Assembly: GCA_028280565.1 (NCBI GenBank)
Contig: JANQLQ010000070.1
Span: 1 to 64,000, forward strand
Source of the DNA: Fulvivirga sp.
Lineage (GTDB): Bacteria > Bacteroidota > Bacteroidia > Cytophagales > Cyclobacteriaceae
DNA: 64,000 bases
Direction of reading: 5' to 3'
Shown: positions 25,389-35,163 of the stretch, in pieces
How positions within the stretch are numbered: the stretch's first letter is position 1
Layout: every line of letters begins with the position of its first letter
The notes under the pieces: generated by a model
What the model saw: the letters and a program-made list of their open reading frames with translations, nothing else
Databases searched by the model: none
What the model was told of the DNA's origin: nothing
Position numbers and translations under genes: made by a program

Positions 25389-28300
25389 CTATTTTGTGGT
25401 TGTTACCAAGCTGAGGAAATACTGCCGAGCTGTGGGATTGGTCTTTAACCTGTGGTCCAGTATGACCTGAGAAAATCGTACAGTGCCTTTCCCATATTGC
25501 ATTTCACCAGCCGCTAGTGCAGGACCTTTGTCTTTACCCCAATCGGTGAGGCCGGTACCTAAAATCACGTCCCAATCCTCATCGGCCAGTACAGTTGTTT
25601 TTAGAATAGGTGCTATACGGTCCGTTTTTTCATGGTACCAAAACCGGAAGTCGAAAGGTTCTGCTTCGCTAGTCAACGCATGGCCCGTGGTAGGCGATGC
25701 AAAATAATACTGGCCCATTTTTGTGTTATCTATGGTGAGTTGTGAGCCGAAAATTTCTCGATTACCCGCCGGGAGATTCAAAAGGACAATCGTTTTTCCG
25801 TTCTTTGCTTGTGACCGGAGTAATCTCTCTTTCTTCTTAAACTCATCAAAATCAGTTACGAGAATGGTTTGAGCTTCAGAGAGTTTGGTTACTTTTTCAA
25901 TACCTATGGCCTCCAAAAGGCTTTCGGCATGATCTCCCAAGGCATATACCTGGTTGGAAGTCGCCTTTGTCATCGGGAAAGTTTCAAAGCCAAAAGTATT
26001 TTGATGCACATGATTTCCCTGCTCATCCACTACAGCCGTGCGAACAAGATATTTAGTTCTTTCTCCCGTTTTTGGAGTGTTGAAAGGAACAAATCCTTGA
26101 AAGGCCGAAGAATTGACCGGGATGTTGGCATTCACTGATTGACTAAAAATAATCTCATCTCCTTTCTCAATTTGATAGGCCAGTTTGTAAGATTTCAACT
26201 CTTCATCCAGGTCATTACTGATCCAAAGCTCGAAGCTGGCTTGTTCTCCTTCAAAGAATTTATTGCGATCGCTTCGTATAGTCACAATCGTCGGTTCCAG
26301 TGCATTTCGATACGCGAAATAGGCCTTTTTAGGCTGACGGTCTACGTCCATGAGGGTTTTCATCCAGCCGGCGGGCCATGCATCGATAAACAAATGCACG
26401 GCAAAAGACATCATACGACTGTCCCTGCGAAACGTCTCTGTCATCATTTTGATGGCAGTGGCCTGGTAGTCTTGGCTCGCTTCGATCCATTTTTCAACTG
26501 TGTTTTGAGTATTGAACCACATGTAGTGGAATTTATTGGTTTGTGCCTTAGCAATCCGGTTGGCATTCCAGGTGGGATCGTTTAGGTCTTCGGGTAGCCA
26601 ACCTTCGGGATAGTATTTTTGCATGACATTAAGCGGATCCAATCCTTCCGCCCCGAATTCGCCACAGGCATAGTACCAATTGGGCTTTACGGGTTGCCAC
26701 TGGCCTTTGTACATGTCGCCGAGATTGAGAGCATGTCCATTGTACCACATGTTGTAGCAGTGATTATCCGGTAGGCCGGGAGAAGGCGGATCGTAGTCCC
26801 CATCACCCGCTTTGATGATACGGTCAGGATTTGTAAGCAAGACCATTTGATCCATAGCGGTGAAAAACCGTTCAAACTGCGCTGGCGAATTCAAACTCCT
26901 CTGCGGATGACCTTCGGCATTGGGGAAACGCTCATTGATGTAGGAGATCATGATGGTGGAAGGGTGAGGGCGTACTAAGCGCTCCATTTCCTCGACTTGT
27001 TTTAAAGCTTCCGCGACTTTGTTGCGGCGCATGGTTCCAAAAAGGGGAAAATCAGCCTGGTTAAGCATCCCTAAGCGATCCATGTACGTATAAATTTCCT
27101 CTTGCACGGGCCGCTGTGTGAGACGGATATAGTTCATATTGGCCAGTTTGGCAAGCAAAATATCATCTACCAACTGGTTCCAATCCTTTTTCATCACACA
27201 CTGCTGGAAATGCCCCATGGTATTGGCGCCGCGTAATCGGATCATTTTACCGTTGAGATACATTTTTCCCTTGGGAATGCTGGTCGTATCCATTTCGAAA
27301 CTACGCATTCCAAATTGCTGTGATTGGATATCTACGATAGCACTGCTTTCGTCCAAGAGTTTTACCTGTACTTGATAAAGCCACGGTGAGGTTTGCTCCC
27401 AAACCCTAGGATTATCCAGCTTAAGCGGAATTCGAAGGTAGTTGACACCGTAGTCCATGGACAGCCTTAGCTGTTCCCAATCTTTCGGTTTGGCCAGGTC
27501 TCCCACCCCGGGAACATTGACCGTGGACGGTTCGTATTCAAAGTCTTTTAGGATTGTTTCTTTAAAATTCTGCCCGAATATGGAAACCTGTAGTTTAACA
27601 TACTGGGAGCGTTCATGGAAATTGTTTACCTCTACCCATAGCTCTGCCACAGAATCTTGCATGATAGGGCGCACAAACAGGTCGTTGAGGTGTAATGGCG
27701 ACCGTACCTCCAAGTAACAATCCTGGTAAATGCCCATAGCAGCGGCGCCGTGGTGCCAGCCTAACTTCGGGTCATCATAGCCAGGGCCGGTGGCCGCATA
27801 GATCTTACCGCCCAATATTTTATTTCCGAATTGATCCGTCATCCCCGTGGTGGAAAAATCATTTTCCACTTGCACTACCAGGACATTTTTCCCAGCATTA
27901 GCAAATTTTGTAATGTCAAACTCAAAGGGAGCAAAAAAGCCCTCATGCATCCCTGCAAAGTTCCCATTTACGAAAACTTTTGCCCGATAATCTACCCCTT
28001 TAAAGCAAATGAAAAGCTGCTTGCCCTCCAGCATTTCCTCACTCATCTCGACTTCTTTTCGGTAGTAAGTGACCGCTCTACCCAGCGGGGGGCCGTAATG
28101 TGGTATGCTTACATTTTCCCAGGTTCCCTCACCGCTAAAAACTCTATTGATGTCGGAAAGGTCCACGTCTTCCGCAACTCGCCAATCAAAGTTTGATAGT
28201 GGAATTTGCTCTCTTCGGTCGTCAAACGCCGGGGCTTGTAGGCTGAGAAAAGGCCTATAATAAGATCGAAGAGAATCCAATTCCCTGTATAGCTCTTCTT

Positions 28301-28553
28301 TGGTATTCACCACATCCATCGGTTTGAAAGCGGATGCTTGGTTATGTGCAGTGGGCAAGTAAATCTCTTCTAATTCGGGAGCTGGAGGTATGATCAGCAA
28401 ATGCTCTCGTGTTTGGTATTCCCGGCCACCAATCTGTGCGAAGCGATCCTGGGCTATTACAACAAACGAAGTAAAGCATATGACCAATAGGCAAAAGAAG
28501 CCTTTAAAGGCTTTATTGGTGTGCGTAATTTTGAAAATGCTGTTTCTAATCAT
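25389..28553 (-). CDS. GH2-family exo-glycosidase (beta-galactosidase or related)
   Basis: 1054 residues with a signal peptide ending VVIAQ. Domain order follows GH2: sugar-binding jelly roll at about 120-290 (GTWENVSIPHYGPPLGRAVT, VFVNGNFAGMHEGFFAPFEF), Ig-like domain, TIM barrel from about 430 (GKMIRLRGANTMGHFQQC), acid/base Glu in MISYINERFPNAE and nucleophile Glu candidate in YACGEFGAEGLDP, then C-terminal beta domains. Specificity (galactose, mannose, glucuronate or arabinose) cannot be read off. It is the last gene of a six-gene operon and follows a GH130-like gene by seven bases. Confidence 0.9.
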   Translation of the reverse strand: MIRNSIFKITHTNKAFKGFFCLLVICFTSFVVIAQDRFAQIGGREYQTREHLLIIPPAPELEEIYLPTAHNQASAFKPMDVVNTKEELYRELDSLRSYYRPFLSLQAPAFDDRREQIPLSNFDWRVAEDVDLSDINRVFSGEGTWENVSIPHYGPPLGRAVTYYRKEVEMSEEMLEGKQLFICFKGVDYRAKVFVNGNFAGMHEGFFAPFEFDITKFANAGKNVLVVQVENDFSTTGMTDQFGNKILGGKIYAATGPGYDDPKLGWHHGAAAMGIYQDCYLEVRSPLHLNDLFVRPIMQDSVAELWVEVNNFHERSQYVKLQVSIFGQNFKETILKDFEYEPSTVNVPGVGDLAKPKDWEQLRLSMDYGVNYLRIPLKLDNPRVWEQTSPWLYQVQVKLLDESSAIVDIQSQQFGMRSFEMDTTSIPKGKMYLNGKMIRLRGANTMGHFQQCVMKKDWNQLVDDILLAKLANMNYIRLTQRPVQEEIYTYMDRLGMLNQADFPLFGTMRRNKVAEALKQVEEMERLVRPHPSTIMISYINERFPNAEGHPQRSLNSPAQFERFFTAMDQMVLLTNPDRIIKAGDGDYDPPSPGLPDNHCYNMWYNGHALNLGDMYKGQWQPVKPNWYYACGEFGAEGLDPLNVMQKYYPEGWLPEDLNDPTWNANRIAKAQTNKFHYMWFNTQNTVEKWIEASQDYQATAIKMMTETFRRDSRMMSFAVHLFIDAWPAGWMKTLMDVDRQPKKAYFAYRNALEPTIVTIRSDRNKFFEGEQASFELWISNDLDEELKSYKLAYQIEKGDEIIFSQSVNANIPVNSSAFQGFVPFNTPKTGERTKYLVRTAVVDEQGNHVHQNTFGFETFPMTKATSNQVYALGDHAESLLEAIGIEKVTKLSEAQTILVTDFDEFKKKERLLRSQAKNGKTIVLLNLPAGNREIFGSQLTIDNTKMGQYYFASPTTGHALTSEAEPFDFRFWYHEKTDRIAPILKTTVLADEDWDVILGTGLTDWGKDKGPALAAGEMQYGKGTVRFSQVILDHRLKTNPTARQYFLSLVTTTK

Positions 28554-28560
28554 AGTATTC

Positions 28561-29691
28561 TTACTTATTTTCGGTTGTGGCTACTGCAATAAATGAGTCA
28601 GCAGTGCCATAGTATACGAACCATTTATCCTGGAAATAAATCATGCCCTCTACAAAAGTTACGTTTGGGATCTGCCCCCGGAGTTCATAGGGCCTGTCGG
28701 GTTTGATGCTTGGTTCAGTGGCCCGATCGATCAACTTAGCAGGATCATTTTTATCGAACAAGGCCTGCGCTCCACACCAGCCATTGCCGAAACGAGGACC
28801 GGCTTTTGTAGGCACACGCTCTTCTTCCGGTAAGGGATTATAAATGCCATTATACATAACCACGATACCGTCACCTGTTAAAAGTGCAATAGCACCTCCT
28901 TCGACCGCAAGGTTGTCAATGTTCTTGAACTCCTCGCTTCGCCTTGGCTTTAATACTTCCATGTCGTTTCCATCAGCATCCTGCACGCGCTCCCAGTGGA
29001 TCAAATTATCAGAAGTGGCTAGTCTGAGGGTCCCCACCCCCCAGTACATCCAGTATTTTCCGTTGATGCGAGTGGCAATGAGCCGATCACCCTCCCTCCG
29101 ACAAACGATCGATCCGGCTTTGTAACCACCGCCACTATTGGTTTCTCCATTGATGTTTGCCATGATGCCGCGCTTGGTCCAGTGGAGAAGATCTTTGGAG
29201 GTGGCCAAGGAAAGATGGCCCCCAGGAATGCCGTTCCAAGCATTGTAGGTCATGTAGTAGGTTTTGTCCTCATCCTCTACGATCCTGGGATCCTCTACTC
29301 CGCCTTCCCATTCCCAATAGTTGAATGAGTCATTGTCGGGATAGAGTACCGGTGTAGAGTTTCGAATAAAATTGAGACCGTCGTGGCTGTAGGCCAACCC
29401 TATTCTTGAAGTGCCTTTGTATTTTCCTTCGTAGTCCTCAGCCCTGTAGAGCATAAAGACCTTTCCATCTTTCACCACCGCCGTAGGATTGAACACATCT
29501 TTGGCCTCCCAGTGGAGCATTTTCTTGCGGACGGGGCAATAAAAAAGCGTGGTGGTATCCCGGCCCATAACAGGGTTCAAACTGTCTACTTTTTCGAAGG
29601 GCCCGATCATCCAGGGTTTTTCTTTTTGTTGGCTGACTACCCACTGGGGGATAAGTAAAGAAATTAGTAGAAGCTGTGAAAAAAGCTGCAT
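28561..29691 (-). CDS. GH130-like secreted glycosidase, paralogue A
   Basis: 376 residues with a signal peptide (LLISLLIPQWVVSQ). Five-bladed beta-propeller features of the GH130/GH43-like group: AKDVFNPTAVVKDGKVFMLY, YEGKYKGTSRIGLAYSHDG, WEGGVEDPRIVEDEDKTYYM (the EDPR motif that carries the general acid Asp in GH130) and RGQIPNVTFVEGMIYF. Characterised GH130 members phosphorolyse or hydrolyse beta-mannosides. A secreted member without free phosphate supply is more likely a hydrolase (inference). It is strongly similar to the gene at 32888-34018, and both flank the GH35 gene. Confidence 0.82.
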   Translation of the reverse strand: MQLFSQLLLISLLIPQWVVSQQKEKPWMIGPFEKVDSLNPVMGRDTTTLFYCPVRKKMLHWEAKDVFNPTAVVKDGKVFMLYRAEDYEGKYKGTSRIGLAYSHDGLNFIRNSTPVLYPDNDSFNYWEWEGGVEDPRIVEDEDKTYYMTYNAWNGIPGGHLSLATSKDLLHWTKRGIMANINGETNSGGGYKAGSIVCRREGDRLIATRINGKYWMYWGVGTLRLATSDNLIHWERVQDADGNDMEVLKPRRSEEFKNIDNLAVEGGAIALLTGDGIVVMYNGIYNPLPEEERVPTKAGPRFGNGWCGAQALFDKNDPAKLIDRATEPSIKPDRPYELRGQIPNVTFVEGMIYFQDKWFVYYGTADSFIAVATTENK

Positions 29692-29756
29692 TGTTTTGGT
29701 TAGTTAACTAAGGCGGTCTGACTGTCGTATGACCTTTGTTTTGCACCTATGACATG

Positions 29757-32700
29757 CTAATTCTCAATTGTATATTTACCTACCGCTTTGACAAAATAGC
29801 TCTTGATGGTGATAGCAGGAAGATCATCTTGCTTAAAGGCTCCTACCACAGCGATTTTATTCTCCCCTTCTTTGAGAAAGGAAGGAAGTAGTCTTAGCTT
29901 GTCTGAATAGCCATAAGGGTAGTATTTGGCCATCAAGCGCCCATTAATGTAGACGCAACTAACATCGGTAAAGCCGCTCATTTCTAAATAAAGCGGGGCC
30001 TGGATATCTTTCCTAGTCTCATACTGGAATACACCTGATAATATATTCGGATTGTTGTCAAGCAAAACGGACTTCTCCGGTTTATTTGATGACGGTGGTG
30101 TTTTTAATCTCTCATTTAGGTAGGCATTTATGTTATGCAGTTGAGCTGTGCCATCCATCACCTCTTCGAAGAATATTAGATCCACTGCATCCTGGAGTCC
30201 ACCGCCTTTGGGTCCTTGCCAGCATCGAATGATAAAGTTGTTGTCCTCGCCATATTTTAAGGCAGAGGTCACATCAATATACCTGGGTCGATCTTCGAAC
30301 CCCCACCGGTCCCAGCCTTGCCACCCCCCCTGGAAGTGCTGCCCATTTACGTAGACGGAGTACCAGACATCCGCATCGTTTATTTTCAACAAGGCTTTCT
30401 TTCCTTTGTATTCAACACCTACGGGCAGGGTCGCTTTATCGATCATCTCGGACATCTTGCTCCAGTCCACGTTTCCATCAAACTTTTGCAAGAACTCTTT
30501 TCTACTGAAATCCACGCTCACCCATTCATCCCTTGTTTTACTTAGCGCGACAATGTCCATACCTATCCTCGAAGAATAGACCGGGTCTCTATAAGCCAGT
30601 AATACATCCTTGTCTTTATAGAATTCGTGTTTGGCCCGGCTGTCCTCAAAGAGGGTCCTGCGCTCCCAACGATTGATCTTGATTTCTCCCACGGGATTTA
30701 CATAAATAGGCATATTCATCCCGCTTAAACTCATGGTTGCCCCGGGGCCGTTTTTATCCAATCCACCTGATAGTGTGAAGATGGATAGTTTATTCTTACC
30801 CTTTTTAAGATCGTCCAGGTTAAGTGTAGCCGTTCGCTCACCTTTATATACAAGAGCCCCGTTGAGGTAGACAGAGAAATAATCATTTATCTCCGGTATT
30901 AGGATCGTCATGCGTTCCGCTGAACTTTTGAAAGTCCCCGTGTACAGCGCATACCCATTGTCATAGAGACCCGCTTCTTCGTAGGCCGTGCCCCAATCTA
31001 TGTTTGTAGTGGGGGCACGCTCAAGCCCAGTCAAACTCAAACCTTCGATTGTTAGACCTGTGACGGGTTGGCGAATGATACGTCCAGTGTTCGGCGAAGT
31101 ATAGCTGAATTCACTGATCTTCTGAGTGTCAAAGTCAATGAAGGTTTGCTGTGAAACTTGACCCGGGTTAGCCAGGAAACCGACTTGTTTACCCTGCCCA
31201 GTACTCTCCACATGGGCAAAGTACATGCCTGACACCAGCGCACCCGATACTTCTCCCTCATTTTGCCAATAAAATGTGTTTTGAGCCCTTTCTCTTGACA
31301 GTATCCAAATCATAGCATCACCTACCCGGACGCACTGGTCTTCAGCAGTATGCATGTACCTGATTTCCGTTGATTTGGAGTTTGTAACTACGCTGGCCGT
31401 TGCAGGCAATTGCTTTATTTGATCGCTTACATCTCCTTTTAAACGAATAAAACCTTCATTAAGAACAGCATCGAATAGCAGCATTATTCCATTTTTCTTA
31501 AACAGAACGTCAGAAGAGGTATTGAGCACTTGTAGGGTGCTACCTAGGGAGAAATTGGAAGGTAAAAGTTTGCTGCCCAAGGGCTTGATCGTAACTCTAT
31601 GTGGCTTATAATCCTGCTGGTTTGGGTCAAACAGGAATGAATGCTCCTCTTTGGAGGTATTCACAATCATAAAAATGACTTCATCTTTATGCTGTAGTTT
31701 CTTGTACATCATGTGCTTTGGAATATCTTCCGCATCGGGTTGCTTTTCCTCTCCATATAAAAAGGTGCTCTCGAAAGACTTGACAAACCCGTGGAGTTCC
31801 TTGTAGCGATAGTAAGATGGGTTGAGTTGGCCATACTCTCCAATAGGGGCGACATTGAAATAAGAATTTGGAAACTTCTTGGATGCGTTCATGCCAATAT
31901 CTGTTCCCCCGCAGAACATATAATAATTGAGTCCTGCATCTCCTTTAAAATAGGCAAGCGCTGCTATGGTCTTAAGCCAATCGCCGGGCAGTCCCCCCAT
32001 TTGTGTTTCCATAGTAGAGTACTCGGCATTTAGCCAACCTGACTCGTACTCGCTGCTGAACCTGGGCTTTGATCGTGTAAGCAGGTTACCAGGCCTGGTC
32101 CAGTTGCGCTTGGTGAGGCTTTCCGTGACAGGTTTTAGGTACATATCGTAGGTAGAAATAGTACCCGGGTAACCGAGATCGCCTCCTCCATTATTGAGCA
32201 AAGGGACCTGTAGCCCTAGGGATCGGGCTTTGTCCCTGTAATAGACCAGGTAGGGGTAGTTACCTTTTCCATATTCATTCTCTAGCTGACAGGCAATCAT
32301 ATTACCGCCCTTACCTATTTCAAGTTTGTTCAACTGGGGGATGATATTCTCAAGCCAACCATCCAAGAACGTGTAGAATTTGGGATCGGAAGTTCTCGGC
32401 CAGCAATCCTCCGCCCAGATCCATGCCGGGAATCCACCACCATTGAACTCATTACACACATAGCCGGAAGGTTTAAGAATGCTATGCATGTTGTACTTCT
32501 CCAAAGTGCTATTGAAGCTGAAAACATCCTTGGATCCATCGTAATTAAAAACCCCTTTTCCCGGTTCATGTAATCCCCAAGGTATGTAGGTAGAGGCCGC
32601 ACTCACTAAAGCGCCTTTCATTTTTTTAATCCTGTCATCCCATTCCGTTGGGTCTATGCGATAGTATTGCATCTCTCCACTTATGAGAATTTTTTCTTCC

Positions 32701-32831
32701 CCGCCAAAAGTGAAGGATCGTGAGGTGTAGCCGAAAGTGTCATTTTGAGGGTTAAAAACAAACTCTTGCGCCCAAAGCATACGGCCCAGGAGTATTAGTA
32801 TAAATAGAAGGGGATTCACTGGATTTCTCAT
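29757..32831 (-). CDS. GH35 beta-galactosidase, multidomain
   Basis: Family 35 exo-beta-galactosidase type enzyme, about 1020 residues. The ATG at 32831 gives a clean signal peptide (RNPVNPLLFILILLGRMLWA), and a start at 32867 would add 12 residues. The catalytic barrel starts with ISGEMQYYRIDPTEWDDRIK. The acid/base Glu lies in IACQLENEYGKGNY and the nucleophile in KPRFSSEYESGWLN. Long C-terminal beta domains follow, with jelly-roll blocks such as YFSVYLNGALVYKGE and WYSVYVNGQHFQGGW. It lies between the two GH130-like genes in one operon. Exported, probably periplasmic or surface. Beta-galactoside specificity is the family default and is not proven. Confidence 0.9.
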   Translation of the reverse strand: MRNPVNPLLFILILLGRMLWAQEFVFNPQNDTFGYTSRSFTFGGEEKILISGEMQYYRIDPTEWDDRIKKMKGALVSAASTYIPWGLHEPGKGVFNYDGSKDVFSFNSTLEKYNMHSILKPSGYVCNEFNGGGFPAWIWAEDCWPRTSDPKFYTFLDGWLENIIPQLNKLEIGKGGNMIACQLENEYGKGNYPYLVYYRDKARSLGLQVPLLNNGGGDLGYPGTISTYDMYLKPVTESLTKRNWTRPGNLLTRSKPRFSSEYESGWLNAEYSTMETQMGGLPGDWLKTIAALAYFKGDAGLNYYMFCGGTDIGMNASKKFPNSYFNVAPIGEYGQLNPSYYRYKELHGFVKSFESTFLYGEEKQPDAEDIPKHMMYKKLQHKDEVIFMIVNTSKEEHSFLFDPNQQDYKPHRVTIKPLGSKLLPSNFSLGSTLQVLNTSSDVLFKKNGIMLLFDAVLNEGFIRLKGDVSDQIKQLPATASVVTNSKSTEIRYMHTAEDQCVRVGDAMIWILSRERAQNTFYWQNEGEVSGALVSGMYFAHVESTGQGKQVGFLANPGQVSQQTFIDFDTQKISEFSYTSPNTGRIIRQPVTGLTIEGLSLTGLERAPTTNIDWGTAYEEAGLYDNGYALYTGTFKSSAERMTILIPEINDYFSVYLNGALVYKGERTATLNLDDLKKGKNKLSIFTLSGGLDKNGPGATMSLSGMNMPIYVNPVGEIKINRWERRTLFEDSRAKHEFYKDKDVLLAYRDPVYSSRIGMDIVALSKTRDEWVSVDFSRKEFLQKFDGNVDWSKMSEMIDKATLPVGVEYKGKKALLKINDADVWYSVYVNGQHFQGGWQGWDRWGFEDRPRYIDVTSALKYGEDNNFIIRCWQGPKGGGLQDAVDLIFFEEVMDGTAQLHNINAYLNERLKTPPSSNKPEKSVLLDNNPNILSGVFQYETRKDIQAPLYLEMSGFTDVSCVYINGRLMAKYYPYGYSDKLRLLPSFLKEGENKIAVVGAFKQDDLPAITIKSYFVKAVGKYTIEN

Positions 32832-32887
32832 ACGAATTTGTGTTTGGATCTGAGACAGTAGGGACATAAGTAGAATTGCAATAATTT

Positions 32888-34018
32888 TTAGTCCTCAGCA
32901 ATAGCAACAGCAATAAAAGAATCGGCCGTACCGTAATAGGCTAACCAGCGATTTTTAAAATAGACTAGGCCCTCGACAAACGTTACGTTGGGAATTTGTC
33001 CTCGCAGCTCATAAGGCCGATCCGGGGCGATGGAGGGTTTCTCCGCCCGGTCAACGAGTTTAGCAGGATCATTTTTATCAAATAATGCCTGTACACCCGC
33101 CCAGCCGTTACCGAAAGGAGGTCCAGCCGGTGTTTTCACCCGTTGCTCCTTCGGTAGCGGATTGTATATCCCGTTGTAAAACACGATGATGCCGTCTTCG
33201 GTGTAAATAGCGGCTGGTCCCGCTTCTGTTGCCAAATTGTCCGTCTTGTTGTATTTATCGGACCTTCGAGGCTTTAGCACCACTACTTCATTGCCTTTTT
33301 TATCGGTTAGAATTTCCCAGGTGACCAGGTCATCAGAAGTGGCCAGCCGCAGGTTACCCACTCCCCAGTACATCCAGAATTTACCCTTCACTTTTTTTGC
33401 GATTAAGCGACCATCTTTTAGTTCTGAAAGGATCATCCCGGCCTTGTATCCTCCTGGCTCCGGGAATACTTGTCCAATATTCGCCATCGTTCCATGCTTT
33501 TTCCAGTGTAGCAGATCATCGGAAGACGCAAGGTTTAAGTGAATAGATTTTCCCGAATAGGCCGTGTAGGTCATGTAATACCGTCCGTCCGGCCCTTCCA
33601 CGATCCTCGGGTCTTCGCACCCTCCTTCCCATTCTTTGGCTTTCAAAGAGTCATTGTCCGGGTATAAGACCGGGGTGCCATGCCGCTCGAAACGAATACC
33701 ATCATCACTGACTGCCAGGCCCAGTCTCGAGGTCCCTTTAAACTTTCCTTCGTAATCTTCTGCACGATAGACCAGGTATACCTTATCATCCTTTACAACG
33801 GCACAAGGATTAAAAACATCTTTTGCTTCCCAGCGCAACACCTCTTGCCGAATAGGGCAATAGAATTTAGTGGTACTGTCCTTGCCCAGGATCGGGTTCT
33901 GAACATCGGCCTTCACAAAAGGACCTAGCATCCAGCTTTTCTCTTGTGCCCGCCCCATAAAAGCGGGAGCGAGACATAGAAAAATGATAACAGTCCTTAG
34001 GTTAATCATTAGTTTCAA
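32888..34018 (-). CDS. GH130-like secreted glycosidase, paralogue B
   Basis: 376 residues, the same length as the gene at 28561-29691 and by eye around 60 percent identical. Shared blocks include WEAKDVFNPCAVVKDDKVYL, WEGGCEDPRIVEGPDGRYYM and NGWAGVQALFDKNDPAKLVD. A signal peptide (VIIFLCLAPAFMGRAQ) predicts export. The start overlaps the end of the nucleoside-hydrolase gene by 17 bases, indicating translational coupling. A duplication followed by divergence would give two specificities or subsites on the same glycan (inference). Confidence 0.82.
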   Translation of the reverse strand: MKLMINLRTVIIFLCLAPAFMGRAQEKSWMLGPFVKADVQNPILGKDSTTKFYCPIRQEVLRWEAKDVFNPCAVVKDDKVYLVYRAEDYEGKFKGTSRLGLAVSDDGIRFERHGTPVLYPDNDSLKAKEWEGGCEDPRIVEGPDGRYYMTYTAYSGKSIHLNLASSDDLLHWKKHGTMANIGQVFPEPGGYKAGMILSELKDGRLIAKKVKGKFWMYWGVGNLRLATSDDLVTWEILTDKKGNEVVVLKPRRSDKYNKTDNLATEAGPAAIYTEDGIIVFYNGIYNPLPKEQRVKTPAGPPFGNGWAGVQALFDKNDPAKLVDRAEKPSIAPDRPYELRGQIPNVTFVEGLVYFKNRWLAYYGTADSFIAVAIAED

Positions 34019-35015
34019 CGTTTGGTGAAGTATTGTTTCTCATCGTTTGAAAAAAATCATGTAGAATCATGGTATGATTGAAGTTTTCCCAAATTGTGAT
34101 TTCCCTATCTTGGTTGGGTCGTTCTCTCCAACGCCCCGATTCGTAGATCGGGGCCTGGATCAAACGCTTTTCCCCAAAACCCGGATCTTTTAGGATCGCT
34201 ATGGCTACGACATCGTACAGGGCTCTTGAAGGTGGGTCTCCTTCCAAGTGAATGTTTTTAAAAAGATTAATGGAATAATCCCCGAAGTTTGAGAATAAAC
34301 CACCATGCCTGCCGGCTACAGGCGCTACCCGGGGCCCGACATTCTTCATGTTGATGATAATGTCTTCCAAAGTAACTCTCACATTTGAGGCTCCTGAATT
34401 TTGTCCATAGCGAACTGTTACTATTTCAAAAGGCACATTGGATCTTAAAATATAGTTTAATGCCGAAGGGTCGTTTTTTAAATTGTATTCACCCGGCTGG
34501 GGATAGTTTGAGCCTAGCCAAACCACTCTCATACGATTTTCCAGGGCAGGATATTTTCTAAGCGCTAAGGCCAGGTTAGTAAGCTTTCCTACTGCAATGA
34601 CGATGAGATCACCCCGGTCTTTCGCTGTTTGGTGGATAAAATCAACGGCCTGGTACCCATCAAATTCGGTTTTGTCAACTCCAATTTGGTCAAATCCTAA
34701 CTCAGCGCCGATCTTTACGGGTATTGCTTCATACCCACAAAGTTTCAAAACGCGGACAGCTTCCTCGTAGTGTTGATCAACAGGACTGCCTTTCCCTTGA
34801 TACTTTGTGCTATTTATCGTGATCCCTCGAATATCGAACCTATCCTGGCTGAAAAGGAGATAGGCCAGTGCATGTTGATCATCCAATTCATTGTCAGCAT
34901 CTGTATCGAAGATCACCGGGATTTTGGATGTGTTGCTCGATACTACCTGGCCATAGAGTGTAGCACAAATACACATTAAAAGAATCGAATAAAAAGACCT
35001 TCTATTCATTAGCAA
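34002..35015 (-). CDS. Secreted nucleoside-hydrolase-family protein (IUNH), second copy
   Basis: 337 residues, signal peptide SILLMCICATLYGQ. The Ca2+-binding signature reads IPVIFDTDADNELDDQHALA, a variant of the usual DTDxGxDDxxA with DADNELDD. Other family blocks are GDLIVIAVGKLTNLALAL and AVDFIHQT. It is only distantly similar to the copy at 10647-11558, so this is not a recent duplication. It is the second gene of the operon ending in GH2, tightly coupled to GH130-like paralogue B. Nucleoside cleavage is the family role. Its repeated presence in glycan operons hints at another substrate. Confidence 0.85.
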   Translation of the reverse strand: MLMNRRSFYSILLMCICATLYGQVVSSNTSKIPVIFDTDADNELDDQHALAYLLFSQDRFDIRGITINSTKYQGKGSPVDQHYEEAVRVLKLCGYEAIPVKIGAELGFDQIGVDKTEFDGYQAVDFIHQTAKDRGDLIVIAVGKLTNLALALRKYPALENRMRVVWLGSNYPQPGEYNLKNDPSALNYILRSNVPFEIVTVRYGQNSGASNVRVTLEDIIINMKNVGPRVAPVAGRHGGLFSNFGDYSINLFKNIHLEGDPPSRALYDVVAIAILKDPGFGEKRLIQAPIYESGRWRERPNQDREITIWENFNHTMILHDFFQTMRNNTSPNVETND

Positions 35016-35163
35016 TAATAGGTTGTATCACCCTGGTATTGAAACGATAGCCTGGCGGGGATCGAATGCAACCTGATTTTCATATACATCCCCCCCGATG
35101 TCCGGAATTTTCACTTAGGAGCTGTTTCATGTTAATTTTCATTTCCCGGTCAATGCAATTGAT

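Noticed and set aside
26139-26585. Open frame of 148 codons on the plus strand
   Set aside because: Antisense to GH2 and not protein-like.
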